From Bin87 sp965204395 (GTDB taxonomy: Bacteria; Chloroflexota; Dehalococcoidia; Lucifugimonadales; UBA3495), in NCBI GenBank assembly GCA_965204395.1, contig OZ241987.1, positions 248,001 through 312,000 on the forward strand: a DNA stretch of 64,000 nt. The letters are read 5' to 3'. Position 1 is the stretch's first letter. Every line of letters begins with the position of its first letter. This document shows positions 18,775-26,486 of this stretch, piece by piece. Both the position numbers and the translations under genes were made by a program. The notes beneath the pieces are model-generated. The model had not been told where the DNA came from. It saw nothing but the letters and a program-made list of their open reading frames with translations, and searched no databases.

Positions 18775-19491
18775 ACGCGGCGCCACCCCAACAGACGCGC
18801 CGCTTCCCGCGCATCTTCCACCACCAAAGTTCAAATGCCTTAGGCCTGCCTACGGAGGACCGCAGGATGGCACGAGACCATCCAAATCCATAATCCTGTG
18901 CATCCATGAAAAAATCTGTCTTCACAAGTGACACCCGCCCATTGCCCATCCGCACGCACGTTCCCTACACTGTACTTCACGTCAGGTAGAAAGCCCAAGT
19001 ACACGGCCCACCGCCCGACCGGAAATTTCCTAACCATAGGGGTCATCAAGAGGTTCAGGCTTACAGTCCGCCTCCGGCGGGACAACACGGTCAAACATAG
19101 TCGGAAACATTGCATCGCTGGCTCGCGCCTGAGGCTGTCTCTCTCCGCAGCAGGGCCTTGACCAGTACGGCGGGTGTCTCCACCGCTCCACGAGGGTCGC
19201 CAGATACGCCTTTGGCGCATCACATTGTGCCCTCTCCCCTCCGTGGGAGAGGGTTGGGTGAGGAGGTTTCCTCTCATCCTCATGACAAGGCGGTCAGCAC
19301 GTGGGACCCTAGGACTCAATATCGCAAACCCAAAACGCTCTGGCCGTAGCGCCGACATCCTGAACCTCCCAAGACCCCTAATCCAAACCAACCAGCCAAT
19401 CAACCAACCAACCAACCTCATCATCACAACCCAAATCCTGAAAATTCTGAGTATCGATGTAAAACCACATTCCAAGGAGCAATCATCCAAC
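18775..19491. other. Gene-poor intergenic region
   Basis: About 700 bp between divergent genes with no convincing coding frame on either strand; open frames here have poor composition and no ribosome sites. It contains one dispersed hairpin repeat (19230-19263), a small inverted repeat CCGCC-TCC-GGCGG near 19070, and an A/C-rich stretch (about 19380-19430, repeated CAACCAAC units). The segment near 18880-18910 (CCATAATCCTGTGCATCC) resembles a phrase common in degenerate intergenic DNA. No RNA gene was recognised. Confidence 0.5.
19230..19263. repeat. Dispersed hairpin repeat, copy 1
   Basis: CCCTCTCCC (19230-19238), a 6-nt loop, then GGGAGAGGG (19245-19253), followed by TTGGGTGAGG. A second copy with the same arms and a matching flank lies at 19782-19818. 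This type of palindrome is widespread in GC-rich genomes and may be a small non-autonomous element. Confidence 0.6.
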
Positions 19492-20286
19492 ATGGGAAGC
19501 CTCTCCCACCACCAGGCCAAAGCCCAGGAATTCCTCCAGCGGGCCGACCGGGCCATCACCACCCGCGACCCGGGACCGGCCGCCGTGGCATTGCGCCGCG
19601 CCGCCACCCACATGACCACCGCTCTGGCCGTCCATCAGGGCTGGAGGCACAAGTCAAAGCGTCAACTGGAAACTGTCCTCCACGCCAACGTCGCCGCCGA
19701 GACCCTCAGCCGCTCCCACCTTAAAACCCTCCGACAAGCCCACACCCTGGCGGCCAACCAAACGGCCGTCGTTACCAAACCCCCTCTCCCCTCACGGGAG
19801 AGGGCTGGGGTGAGGGGGCAATCTGACGATCCGCATCCGGTGAATCCTGCCGCAGGTCCGCCTCTGGAGGATCATCCATGCAAAACCCAAGTCCGCCGCA
19901 TGCGACGCCGGGTCGCATCCCTCATCAACCACACCCGCCATCTCATCGCCGGTAAGCCCAAGCCGGTCCAGCACCACAAGCTGTGGCTGCGCAAGCCAGA
20001 CCTTCCCGAGGCACCCGATTTCACCTGCGTGCAGGACATCCTGCAACTGCCCAACTTCGAGCAGATTCGTCAGAAGTTCCGGCTGTTTCGCGCCCCGCTG
20101 GCCGCTGAGCCGGACCCCCACGGCTGCTACACCCGTGGCGACGCGCCACAGCGTTGCCGCTGCCACACCGAGTTGTGGGAAAAGCCCCAGGACCCCCACC
20201 GCATCACGCTCTCGCCCCTGTGGCAACGGGCCTTGGAAAAGACCTTCCGCATCAAGCTGCCCGACGCCCTCACGCTACGTTGCTGA
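19492..20286 (+). CDS. Hypothetical protein, helical N-terminus, containing a repeat-derived insert
   Basis: Using the ATG at 19492 (AAGGAG upstream) gives 264 residues. The first 85 residues are helical (QAKAQEFLQRADRAITTRD, then AVALRRAATHMTTALAVHQGW), loosely HEPN-like in pattern with a GW at the same place as the PaREP1-like protein. The middle is low-complexity and includes PPLPSRERAGVRG, the translation of the hairpin repeat at 19782-19818. The C-terminus has several Cys (CYTRGD, CRCH) and a basic helix. No family is recognised. It could be real or a partly decayed gene; composition supports coding. Confidence 0.5.
   Translation: MGSLSHHQAKAQEFLQRADRAITTRDPGPAAVALRRAATHMTTALAVHQGWRHKSKRQLETVLHANVAAETLSRSHLKTLRQAHTLAANQTAVVTKPPLPSRERAGVRGQSDDPHPVNPAAGPPLEDHPCKTQVRRMRRRVASLINHTRHLIAGKPKPVQHHKLWLRKPDLPEAPDFTCVQDILQLPNFEQIRQKFRLFRAPLAAEPDPHGCYTRGDAPQRCRCHTELWEKPQDPHRITLSPLWQRALEKTFRIKLPDALTLRC
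19782..19818. repeat. Dispersed hairpin repeat, copy 2 (inside a CDS)
   Basis: CCCTCTCCC (19782-19790), loop CTCAC, then GGGAGAGGG (19796-19804) and CTGGGGTGAGGGGG. It has the same arms and flank type as copy 1 at 19230. It sits in frame inside the hypothetical gene and adds PLPSRERAGVRG to the protein. Confidence 0.65.
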
Positions 20287-20503
20287 ATCCGTACGCTTTC
20301 AAAGCGAGGACGTTATATCCGTTCAGGCAATGGCCGAGGCGCCTGCAGGAACGGTCAACGCCCTGCACTCACAACCCTAGCAGGTGCCGCATCACGGCAT
20401 ACACTGGGGTTAGCGAAAATACGGGCTGCGCACGGTGAGGGTCATGACAACCTTTTCGCGTCGATGACGCAACTCCGTTCCGGAGGGGTTAGCCCCGGCT
20501 GCG

Positions 20504-20512
20504 TGCTATAAT
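20504..20512 (+). promoter_or_regulatory. Extended -10 promoter for dnaN
   Basis: TGCTATAAT: a perfect TATAAT (20507-20512) preceded by TGC. It lies 44 nt before the dnaN ATG at 20556. No clear -35 is seen at the expected spacing. Confidence 0.55.
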
Positions 20513-20555
20513 CCGTCCACATATAAACTAGGTGTTTTCAACGGGATCGCGGAAA

Positions 20556-21719
20556 ATGAAACTGTCTTGCCTCCAGGAAAATTTAGCCCGCGGATTAGGC
20601 GTTGTCGGGCGCGCCGTCGCCACCCGCTCCACACTGCCCATCACCCAAAACGTGATGCTCACCAGCGATCAGGGAATGCTCCGGCTTTCGGCGACCAACC
20701 TTGAGATCGCCATCACCACCTGGATCGGCGCCATGATCGAAGAGGAAGGGGCCATCACCGTCCCCCATCGTCTGGTGACCGACCTGGTCAACTCCCTGCC
20801 CAGCGACCGCGTTGACCTCGATCTTCGCGGCCCCGATTCCGATGATCCCGGTGCCGGCGGGGGCAGTGTCCTCCACATCTCGTGTGGTCGCTCGCGCACC
20901 CATATCAATGGCGCGGCGGCCGACGATTTCCCTCCGATTCCCCAGGTGGACTCCGGCTTTGCCACCAACATCGATCCTTCGGTGTTGCGCCAGGGCATTG
21001 GCCTCGTTGCCTTCTCCGCCGCCTCCGATGAGTCCCGTCCCGTTCTCACCGGCGTAGAACTCAAACTCGAGGAATCCAACCTCGTCATGGCTGCTGCCGA
21101 CGGTTTCCGCCTCGCCGTGTACACCGGCCAACTGTCCGAACCCGTCACCGAGGCCTTGAAGGTGATCGTTCCGGCCCGCACCATGCAGGAAATCCAGCGC
21201 TTGGTCTCCGAGCAAAGCGCGCCGGTCCAGGTGACCCTGTCCCCGGAAAAAGGACAGGTCATGTTCAAACTGGAGCACGTCGAGGTCGTATCCCAGCTGT
21301 TGCAGGGTAGTTTCCCCAACTACGACCAACTGATTCCAGAGCGATACGAAACCCGTGCTGTCATGGAACTCGATGACCTCAAGCGCGCCACCCAGTCCGC
21401 CGCCGTGTTCGCCCGCGACGGCAGCAACATCGTCCGCCTGGAAATGGAACCCCAGGAGTCCGGCGAAGGCGGCCAGTTGAAAGTCTCCGCCCGTTCGGAG
21501 GAAGTCGGTGACAACCTAGACGAACTGGACATCGATCAGATGGAAGGCGACGACGCCAAGATAGCCTTCAACGTCCGCTACCTCATGGAAATCGTCAACG
21601 TCCTCGGCCGCGGCAAGGTCGCCCTGGAAGTCACCAACTCATCCAGCCCCGGTGTCTTCCGCCCCGCCGACTCCGACCGCTACGTCCATGTCGTCATGCC
21701 GATGTACGTCCAATGGTAG
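20556..21719 (+). CDS. dnaN: DNA polymerase III sliding clamp, beta subunit
   Basis: The clamp encircles DNA and tethers the replicative polymerase. Starting at MKLSCLQENL (20556) the protein has 387 residues, close to the usual 370-380, and shows the three clamp-fold repeats. Diagnostic segments are RSTLPITQNVML, SFPNYDQLIPERY and the C-terminal VMPMYVQW, equivalent to the family's MPMR end. A GTG eight codons upstream is less likely. dnaA and recF are not adjacent, so this is not the canonical dnaA-dnaN origin arrangement; no DnaA-box cluster was noticed nearby. Confidence 0.95.
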   Translation: MKLSCLQENLARGLGVVGRAVATRSTLPITQNVMLTSDQGMLRLSATNLEIAITTWIGAMIEEEGAITVPHRLVTDLVNSLPSDRVDLDLRGPDSDDPGAGGGSVLHISCGRSRTHINGAAADDFPPIPQVDSGFATNIDPSVLRQGIGLVAFSAASDESRPVLTGVELKLEESNLVMAAADGFRLAVYTGQLSEPVTEALKVIVPARTMQEIQRLVSEQSAPVQVTLSPEKGQVMFKLEHVEVVSQLLQGSFPNYDQLIPERYETRAVMELDDLKRATQSAAVFARDGSNIVRLEMEPQESGEGGQLKVSARSEEVGDNLDELDIDQMEGDDAKIAFNVRYLMEIVNVLGRGKVALEVTNSSSPGVFRPADSDRYVHVVMPMYVQW

Positions 21720-22552
21720 CGCCATAGCGCGGCGGCACACCGACTGTCTCGCCCACCCCATCCTCACTCGCCGCCAACCGAATCGCCGAATCCGGCAACC
21801 GTTCCTTCGCCCCACTCGAGCCGGGGATGGCGTAGCCACCGGCCAGGCCCTTGACCGAGTTGCCCGAAAGGTTCAGGCGTCCCCATAGGGTCAGACGGTG
21901 GGTCTAACGTCGGCAACCACAACGGTTCCGTCGCGCTGGACCCCAGCAGGTTCCGGTTCCGTCTTCCGTTACCCGTCATAACGCCACCTTTCCCGCGAAG
22001 TCCGACGGCAGCAGCCGCTTGCCCGTCAGTGCAGCAATCCCGCTGAGTGGGACTTCGCCAATAAACCTCAGCCTACCCAACTTTCGCGCCATCGTTCCGT
22101 GTGACGCCGCGAAAGTGCCGTTTCATTCCACTGTGTGCGTGCGCACGCATGCGACCCAGTCGCCAGTAGGATTCGGAATTACGTAATCCGCCCCAATAAT
22201 ATTTTCTTGCGACGATAATTATAAACATCTGCCTATACACTTGCTAATCACCGTGATATGGTAGCGCAACAAAGTTGAAATCCGCTTAGGTGCCGTTCCC
22301 GCTGATCGGAGTTCGACGTCCCTCTCAGGGTAATCCCAGGAACACAAGGCCGCCGATTTTGGATTTGGTTCGGCGACCACTAGGAAACGCTGCGGCACGT
22401 TACCGATGACACGGCCACTCGCACGGAGCGGCAACCGCAGCGTTGAGCAACCGGTTAGTCGTCGATTTTCCCAGATTCGTTCCCTGCGCCTAAACCTCAT
22501 CCAGGGTGTTCGACGGAACACCAAACCGCCAACTTTTTCGGAGGTAAGGGAT
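21720..22552. other. Intergenic region with palindromes and alternating purine-pyrimidine tract
   Basis: About 830 bp without a convincing gene. It contains an 8-bp inverted repeat CTTTCGCG / CGCGAAAG (22081-22088 and 22108-22115) and a strict pyrimidine-purine alternating tract at about 22132-22153 centred on the 14-bp palindrome TGCGTGCGCACGCA (22136-22149). A more AT-rich patch (about 22185-22265) may hold the promoter for the binding-protein gene at 22553, but no clean -35/-10 pair is seen. Confidence 0.5.
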
Positions 22553-24445
22553 ATGTACCGTATTCAGGTTTTCAAGGGGAGCCTTTGGGCTCTGGCCCTG
22601 GCGGTGTTGGCCCTCGCGGTAGTAGTCGCCTGCGGGGGCGCCGCACCGGCGGAGGATGCTGGGCAAGCGGCGCCCGCCGCGCCCACCGCCATGCCCGCCC
22701 AGCAGCAGGCCCCACAGCAACCCGCCAGTGGGTCCACCGGGTCCGCCGCGCAACAAGCCCAGCCGGCTCAACAGGCCCAGCAGTCTCAGCCTCAAGTAGC
22801 GCCGACGGCAATGCCGGCCGCCACCGATGCGGCGCCGCAGATGGCTATGGAGCCGGCGGGCAAAATCACGATGGGCCAGGAGGAGATCAACATCTTCAGC
22901 GGGCACCCCGCCCATTCGGTCAACCCTCAGCTGTTCGTCATATCCACGGCCCCGGTGGTGGAAGGCCTGATGCAGTGGAACAGCAACCTGGAGGCGGAAC
23001 CCCTGCTGCTGGACTCCTGGACCATCTCCGACGACTTCGCCACCTGGACTTTCAATCTCCGCAAGGGTGTGCAATTCCACAAGGGATACGGTGAAATGAC
23101 CGCCGAAGACGTGGTGTATTCCTATTCCCATTGGATCACCAACACCAAGCACGCCCGGGCCAGTGCCCTCCAACGGTTCTGGGACCACCCCGAGGGCAGT
23201 ACGCAGATCGTGGATAGCCATACCCTCATGGTCAACACCGGCGAACCCATGCCCGACGTGATCATGTCCGAGTTCCACCGCGTCCCGTCGGGAATCGCCT
23301 CCTGGATCGTCAGCAAGAAGCAATCGGACGAGATTGGGATCGAGGCGGCCGACAAGGACATCGCCGCCACCGGTCCATGGGAAATCGTTGATCATCGTCC
23401 CGCCCAATTCTGGCGGATGAAGGCGGTCCAGGACCACTGGCGCCAGACTCCCTTCTTCGCCGAGTTGGAATTCCAGGAAATCCCCGAGCAATCCACAAGG
23501 CTGGCCGGATTCCAGACCGGAAATCTCGACACCTTCGTAATGGCCTTCGACTCCATCCCCTTGGTGCAGGCGATGGAAGGGGCCAAGCTCATGATAGTGC
23601 CCGATCAGGCGGCCGGCGAAATGTTGCTGCACTTCCATGGTGGGCTGTACTTCAACGTGGGCACCGCCGATCAGGAAGCCGCTTATGACCCGGACCTGCC
23701 CTGGGTTTCGTCCAATGCGGAAATTGGTTCGCCGGAGTGGGAGCAGGCCAAGAAAGTGCGCCAGGCCATGGTGAAAGCCATCGACACGCAGACCATCGTG
23801 GAGACCCTTTTGCAGGGCTACGCCATGCGGTCACCCGTGGGCGTTGGCGGCTATAGCTACTCGGCGCACCGGTTCCCCGACATCCCGATGCTGGAATACG
23901 ACCTGGAGGGAGCCAAGGCACTGATGGCCGAGACCGGCTATGGGGAGGAAGGATTCAGCATCACGCTGGTTCCCGCGCTCCGCGGCGCCCCCGCCGAGGT
24001 GGAAGTGGCCGAGGCCATCGCCGTCATGTGGGAAGACATCGGTATCGACGTGAAGTTGCAGAATTTGCCCTACGGCACCTACCGGCCCACGGTCATTGGA
24101 CGCACCTTCAACGGGGCCACCAACCACGCCACCTCGCCGTCCAACACTCCGGCCCGCCTGTACAACGCCCTGCAGAATCGGGGTAGTTTCGTCAGGCACA
24201 CCCACCCATTCCTCGATGATATAACCATCCGCGCCCAGAGCGCTGTCACCCTGGACGAGCGCACCAAGCTGGAGACCGAGACGGGCATGTTCATGTACGA
24301 CGAGTCCATCTACGCCTCCCTGTATATGTGGAATGCGGTGTGGGCAGTGGGACCCAACATTGATGACAAATCGTGGAGCGAAAACCTGTTCTACGGCGAC
24401 ATCCGCAACATCAACGGCTACGAGTGGATCGAACCGCGCCGGTAG
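22553..24445 (+). CDS. ABC transporter substrate-binding lipoprotein, family 5 (peptide/nickel type)
   Basis: Start ATG 22553 is preceded by GGAGGTAAGG. The 630-residue protein has a lipoprotein signal ending VVVAC (Cys27), then a long Ala/Pro/Gln-rich linker (about 30-110), then the SBP_bac_5 fold with EPLLLDSWTISDDF and TWTFNLRKGVQFHKG. Family members deliver oligopeptides, nickel or sugars to an ABC permease outside the membrane. No permease or ATPase gene is next to it, so it is an orphan here. A clear terminator follows, so it is probably monocistronic. Confidence 0.92.
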   Translation: MYRIQVFKGSLWALALAVLALAVVVACGGAAPAEDAGQAAPAAPTAMPAQQQAPQQPASGSTGSAAQQAQPAQQAQQSQPQVAPTAMPAATDAAPQMAMEPAGKITMGQEEINIFSGHPAHSVNPQLFVISTAPVVEGLMQWNSNLEAEPLLLDSWTISDDFATWTFNLRKGVQFHKGYGEMTAEDVVYSYSHWITNTKHARASALQRFWDHPEGSTQIVDSHTLMVNTGEPMPDVIMSEFHRVPSGIASWIVSKKQSDEIGIEAADKDIAATGPWEIVDHRPAQFWRMKAVQDHWRQTPFFAELEFQEIPEQSTRLAGFQTGNLDTFVMAFDSIPLVQAMEGAKLMIVPDQAAGEMLLHFHGGLYFNVGTADQEAAYDPDLPWVSSNAEIGSPEWEQAKKVRQAMVKAIDTQTIVETLLQGYAMRSPVGVGGYSYSAHRFPDIPMLEYDLEGAKALMAETGYGEEGFSITLVPALRGAPAEVEVAEAIAVMWEDIGIDVKLQNLPYGTYRPTVIGRTFNGATNHATSPSNTPARLYNALQNRGSFVRHTHPFLDDITIRAQSAVTLDERTKLETETGMFMYDESIYASLYMWNAVWAVGPNIDDKSWSENLFYGDIRNINGYEWIEPRR

Positions 24446-24490
24446 GTGAACCCTGGCCTCAGGCACGATCTACCCCTGACGACCGTAGCC

Positions 24491-24526
24491 AACCCCCGGC
24501 TGGAATCCCAGTCGGGGGTTTTCCTT
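24491..24526 (+). terminator. Rho-independent terminator after the binding-protein gene
   Basis: AACCCCCGGCTGG, a short loop, then CCCAGTCGGGGGTT followed by TTCCTT: a stem of about 11 bp with one G-U pair and a T-rich end. It lies 45 bp after the stop at 24445. Confidence 0.75.
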
Positions 24527-24678
24527 GTAGCTCCCGACCTCGACCCCGAGCGACACATACCGGAAGTCCGCCGACATGCACGCGCCATACCGGATTTATG
24601 GCCACACACAGCAACCCACCAATTCACCCGACCCCCGCTGATGTGAACGCGTCGCCCCGGCTCCCCTGTAAGGCTCTG

Positions 24679-24687
24679 TGCTATTCT
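24679..24687 (+). promoter_or_regulatory. Extended -10 promoter for the alcohol dehydrogenase gene
   Basis: TGCTATTCT: TGC plus TATTCT, 34 nt before the ATG at 24721. It fits the other extended -10 elements in this window. A GGAGGG ribosome site follows at about 24707. Confidence 0.4.
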
Positions 24688-24720
24688 TGCGCCATCATCT
24701 GAATTCGGAGGGACAACGCC

Positions 24721-25740
24721 ATGAGGGCTGCGGTTTACAAGGGCGAACAGGTTTTGCAGGTCGAGGAGTTGCCCGATCCGACGCCTGGCCCGAGCCAGGT
24801 CGTGATGCGCGTCAAATATTCGGCAATCTGTGGCACCGACGTTCACGCCTTCATGTACGACCTGGCTCAACCCGGCGCGGTCATGGGCCACGAATACACC
24901 GGCGCCATCGTCGACGTGGGTCCCGACGTGAGTCGGTGGCGTGTGGGTGACCGCGTCGTCGGTGGCGGTGGTCATCCCCCACCCGGCGGCGGGTCTGCCA
25001 CCCGTACCCATCCCAGGTTCAACTACCGCACCATGGGTTTCCAGCAGAATCCGCGCCCCAGGGGATATGCTGAATACGTGCTGCTCGACGAGTGGGAGCC
25101 TACTCCCGTACCCGACGACGTCACCGACGAACAGGCCGCATTGTGTGAGCCCTGCGCCGTCACCGTCCACGCCGTGCGATTGTCCGACATCAAGCTGGGC
25201 GACTCCGTCCTGGTCCTGGGCGCTGGCCCCATAGGATTGCTGTGCATGCAGACCGCACGCGCCGCCGGCGCTACCACCGTAATCGTCTCCGAACCCGCCC
25301 CCGGCCGCGCCGAGGCCGCCCGTCAGTTGGGTGCGGACGCCGTGCTGAACCCCATCGACTCCGATTTCGAGGCCCGGGTGGTCGATTTGACCGGCGGCGC
25401 CGGCCCTCAGGTGGTGTTTGAGTGCGCCGCCGCTCCGTCCACCTTGGAGCAGGGCCTGGACCTCTGCGCGCGCGGCGGCCAGGTCGTCATGATCGCCATC
25501 GCCTGGGAACCCACGCCGGTTATGCCGCCAAACTGGATGGCCCGTGAGGTTCGCATGCAGTCCTCTTTCGGCACGCTGCCCGAGGACTGGCAAATCGCAC
25601 TGGACTTGATGCGAACCGGCCGGGTGTCCGTGGATCACATGCTGTCAGCCACCAACTTCGTGCCCCTGGAGGGCATTCAGGGAGCCTTCGAAGCCCTGTG
25701 CCGTCCCACCAACGAACTGCAAATGGTCGTCGAACTGTGA
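24721..25740 (+). CDS. Zinc-type medium-chain alcohol dehydrogenase (MDR)
   Basis: The 339-residue protein has the catalytic-zinc elements CGTDVH and GHEYTG and the NAD-binding VLGAGPIGLL motif, so it is a threonine/sorbitol-dehydrogenase-like MDR enzyme. The loop that usually carries four structural-zinc Cys is replaced by a Gly/Pro-rich segment (GGGGHPPPGGG), so only catalytic zinc is expected. It probably oxidises a secondary alcohol; the substrate is unknown. The next gene starts inside its stop codon (GTGA). Confidence 0.88.
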   Translation: MRAAVYKGEQVLQVEELPDPTPGPSQVVMRVKYSAICGTDVHAFMYDLAQPGAVMGHEYTGAIVDVGPDVSRWRVGDRVVGGGGHPPPGGGSATRTHPRFNYRTMGFQQNPRPRGYAEYVLLDEWEPTPVPDDVTDEQAALCEPCAVTVHAVRLSDIKLGDSVLVLGAGPIGLLCMQTARAAGATTVIVSEPAPGRAEAARQLGADAVLNPIDSDFEARVVDLTGGAGPQVVFECAAAPSTLEQGLDLCARGGQVVMIAIAWEPTPVMPPNWMAREVRMQSSFGTLPEDWQIALDLMRTGRVSVDHMLSATNFVPLEGIQGAFEALCRPTNELQMVVEL

Positions 25741-26387
25741 CCTCTGGCGCCCATCGCCTCGGCCCGGCGAGGTGGGCGCTGTTCCCCGGCATCCTGTTGG
25801 CCGCGTCGTTGTTAGCGTGTGCCAACCCGTCGCCCATCACGGTAACCGATCTCATCTCGCTCGATGCCGAGGAACATCAAACAATCTTGCGGGATGGCAT
25901 CGCCAACGGCAGATTGTTATGGGTCAAGACCGAACAGTACCAAAGCGCACCGTCTGGCCACCTCCCTCAACGTTTCCAGACCGAAATGTGGTTGGGCGCC
26001 AAACCCGATGGAACCATCACCACCGCGGTGTCCACCCTCCATTTCCCCGACGGTCCCGAAACGATGGATATGACGGCGACGTACGGCCATCAAACGCTGA
26101 CGATTTGGCTGAACCAGGCATGGGAAACGGCAGACTTTGCCGAACGCGCCGGCGCGCAATTCAAGGGGCGTGGGAACCTGCACGGCTGGGACAGTCTGAT
26201 TTACGAATGGTCAACCGACACGGAAGTACAAAGGCTGGAGATTGTGGAAAGCGCCCCACTGATCGCCCGTGAATCTACCTATGACATTGATCAGCATGGC
26301 GCACTGACGCTGACCCGATCAAACACCGTGCTCGAGTACCGACTGCTGCCCCCTGGCATCGAGCCGCCCGCCGTAAGCGGCCCTTGA
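25737..26387 (+). CDS. Hypothetical lipoprotein
   Basis: Starting at GTG 25737, which overlaps the dehydrogenase stop by 4 bp, gives 216 residues. It has a lipoprotein signal (ALFPGILLAASLLAC, Cys28) and then a beta-rich domain (LLWVKTEQYQSAP, TEMWLGAKPDGTITTAV) resembling small envelope lipoproteins in layout. No family is recognised. It ends about 15 bp before the ilvD promoter. Operon position with the dehydrogenase may be incidental. Confidence 0.65.
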   Translation: MTSGAHRLGPARWALFPGILLAASLLACANPSPITVTDLISLDAEEHQTILRDGIANGRLLWVKTEQYQSAPSGHLPQRFQTEMWLGAKPDGTITTAVSTLHFPDGPETMDMTATYGHQTLTIWLNQAWETADFAERAGAQFKGRGNLHGWDSLIYEWSTDTEVQRLEIVESAPLIARESTYDIDQHGALTLTRSNTVLEYRLLPPGIEPPAVSGP

Positions 26388-26402
26388 CGCGCCGGCGTTT
26401 GG

Positions 26403-26431
26403 TTGCCGCTCGGTTGGCGCCAATTTATAAT
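26403..26431 (+). promoter_or_regulatory. Sigma-70 type promoter for ilvD
   Basis: TTGCCG (26403-26408), a 17-bp spacer, then TATAAT (26426-26431): the best -35/-10 pair in the window. It lies 55 nt before the TTG start of ilvD. Confidence 0.7.
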
Positions 26432-26486
26432 CATTCGCCACAGTTGTTCCACGATTGCGGGCCCTGCGCCCGTTGAGGAGGCCGCT

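Noticed and set aside
18840..19619. Open frame of about 260 codons on the minus strand in the gene-poor region
   Set aside because: It crosses repeats and overlaps the start of the plus-strand hypothetical gene; composition is repeat-like.
22219..22524. Open frame of about 100 codons on the minus strand in the intergenic region
   Set aside because: Poor coding composition, no ribosome site, no motif; it is more likely upstream regulatory DNA.
22490..23638. Open frame antisense to the peptide-binding lipoprotein
   Set aside because: Low-complexity Gly/Arg/His-rich translation; shadow of the linker and binding-protein codons.
24418..25638. Open frame of about 400 codons antisense to the dehydrogenase
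   Set aside because: It crosses the terminator and promoter region and has no ribosome site; shadow frame.
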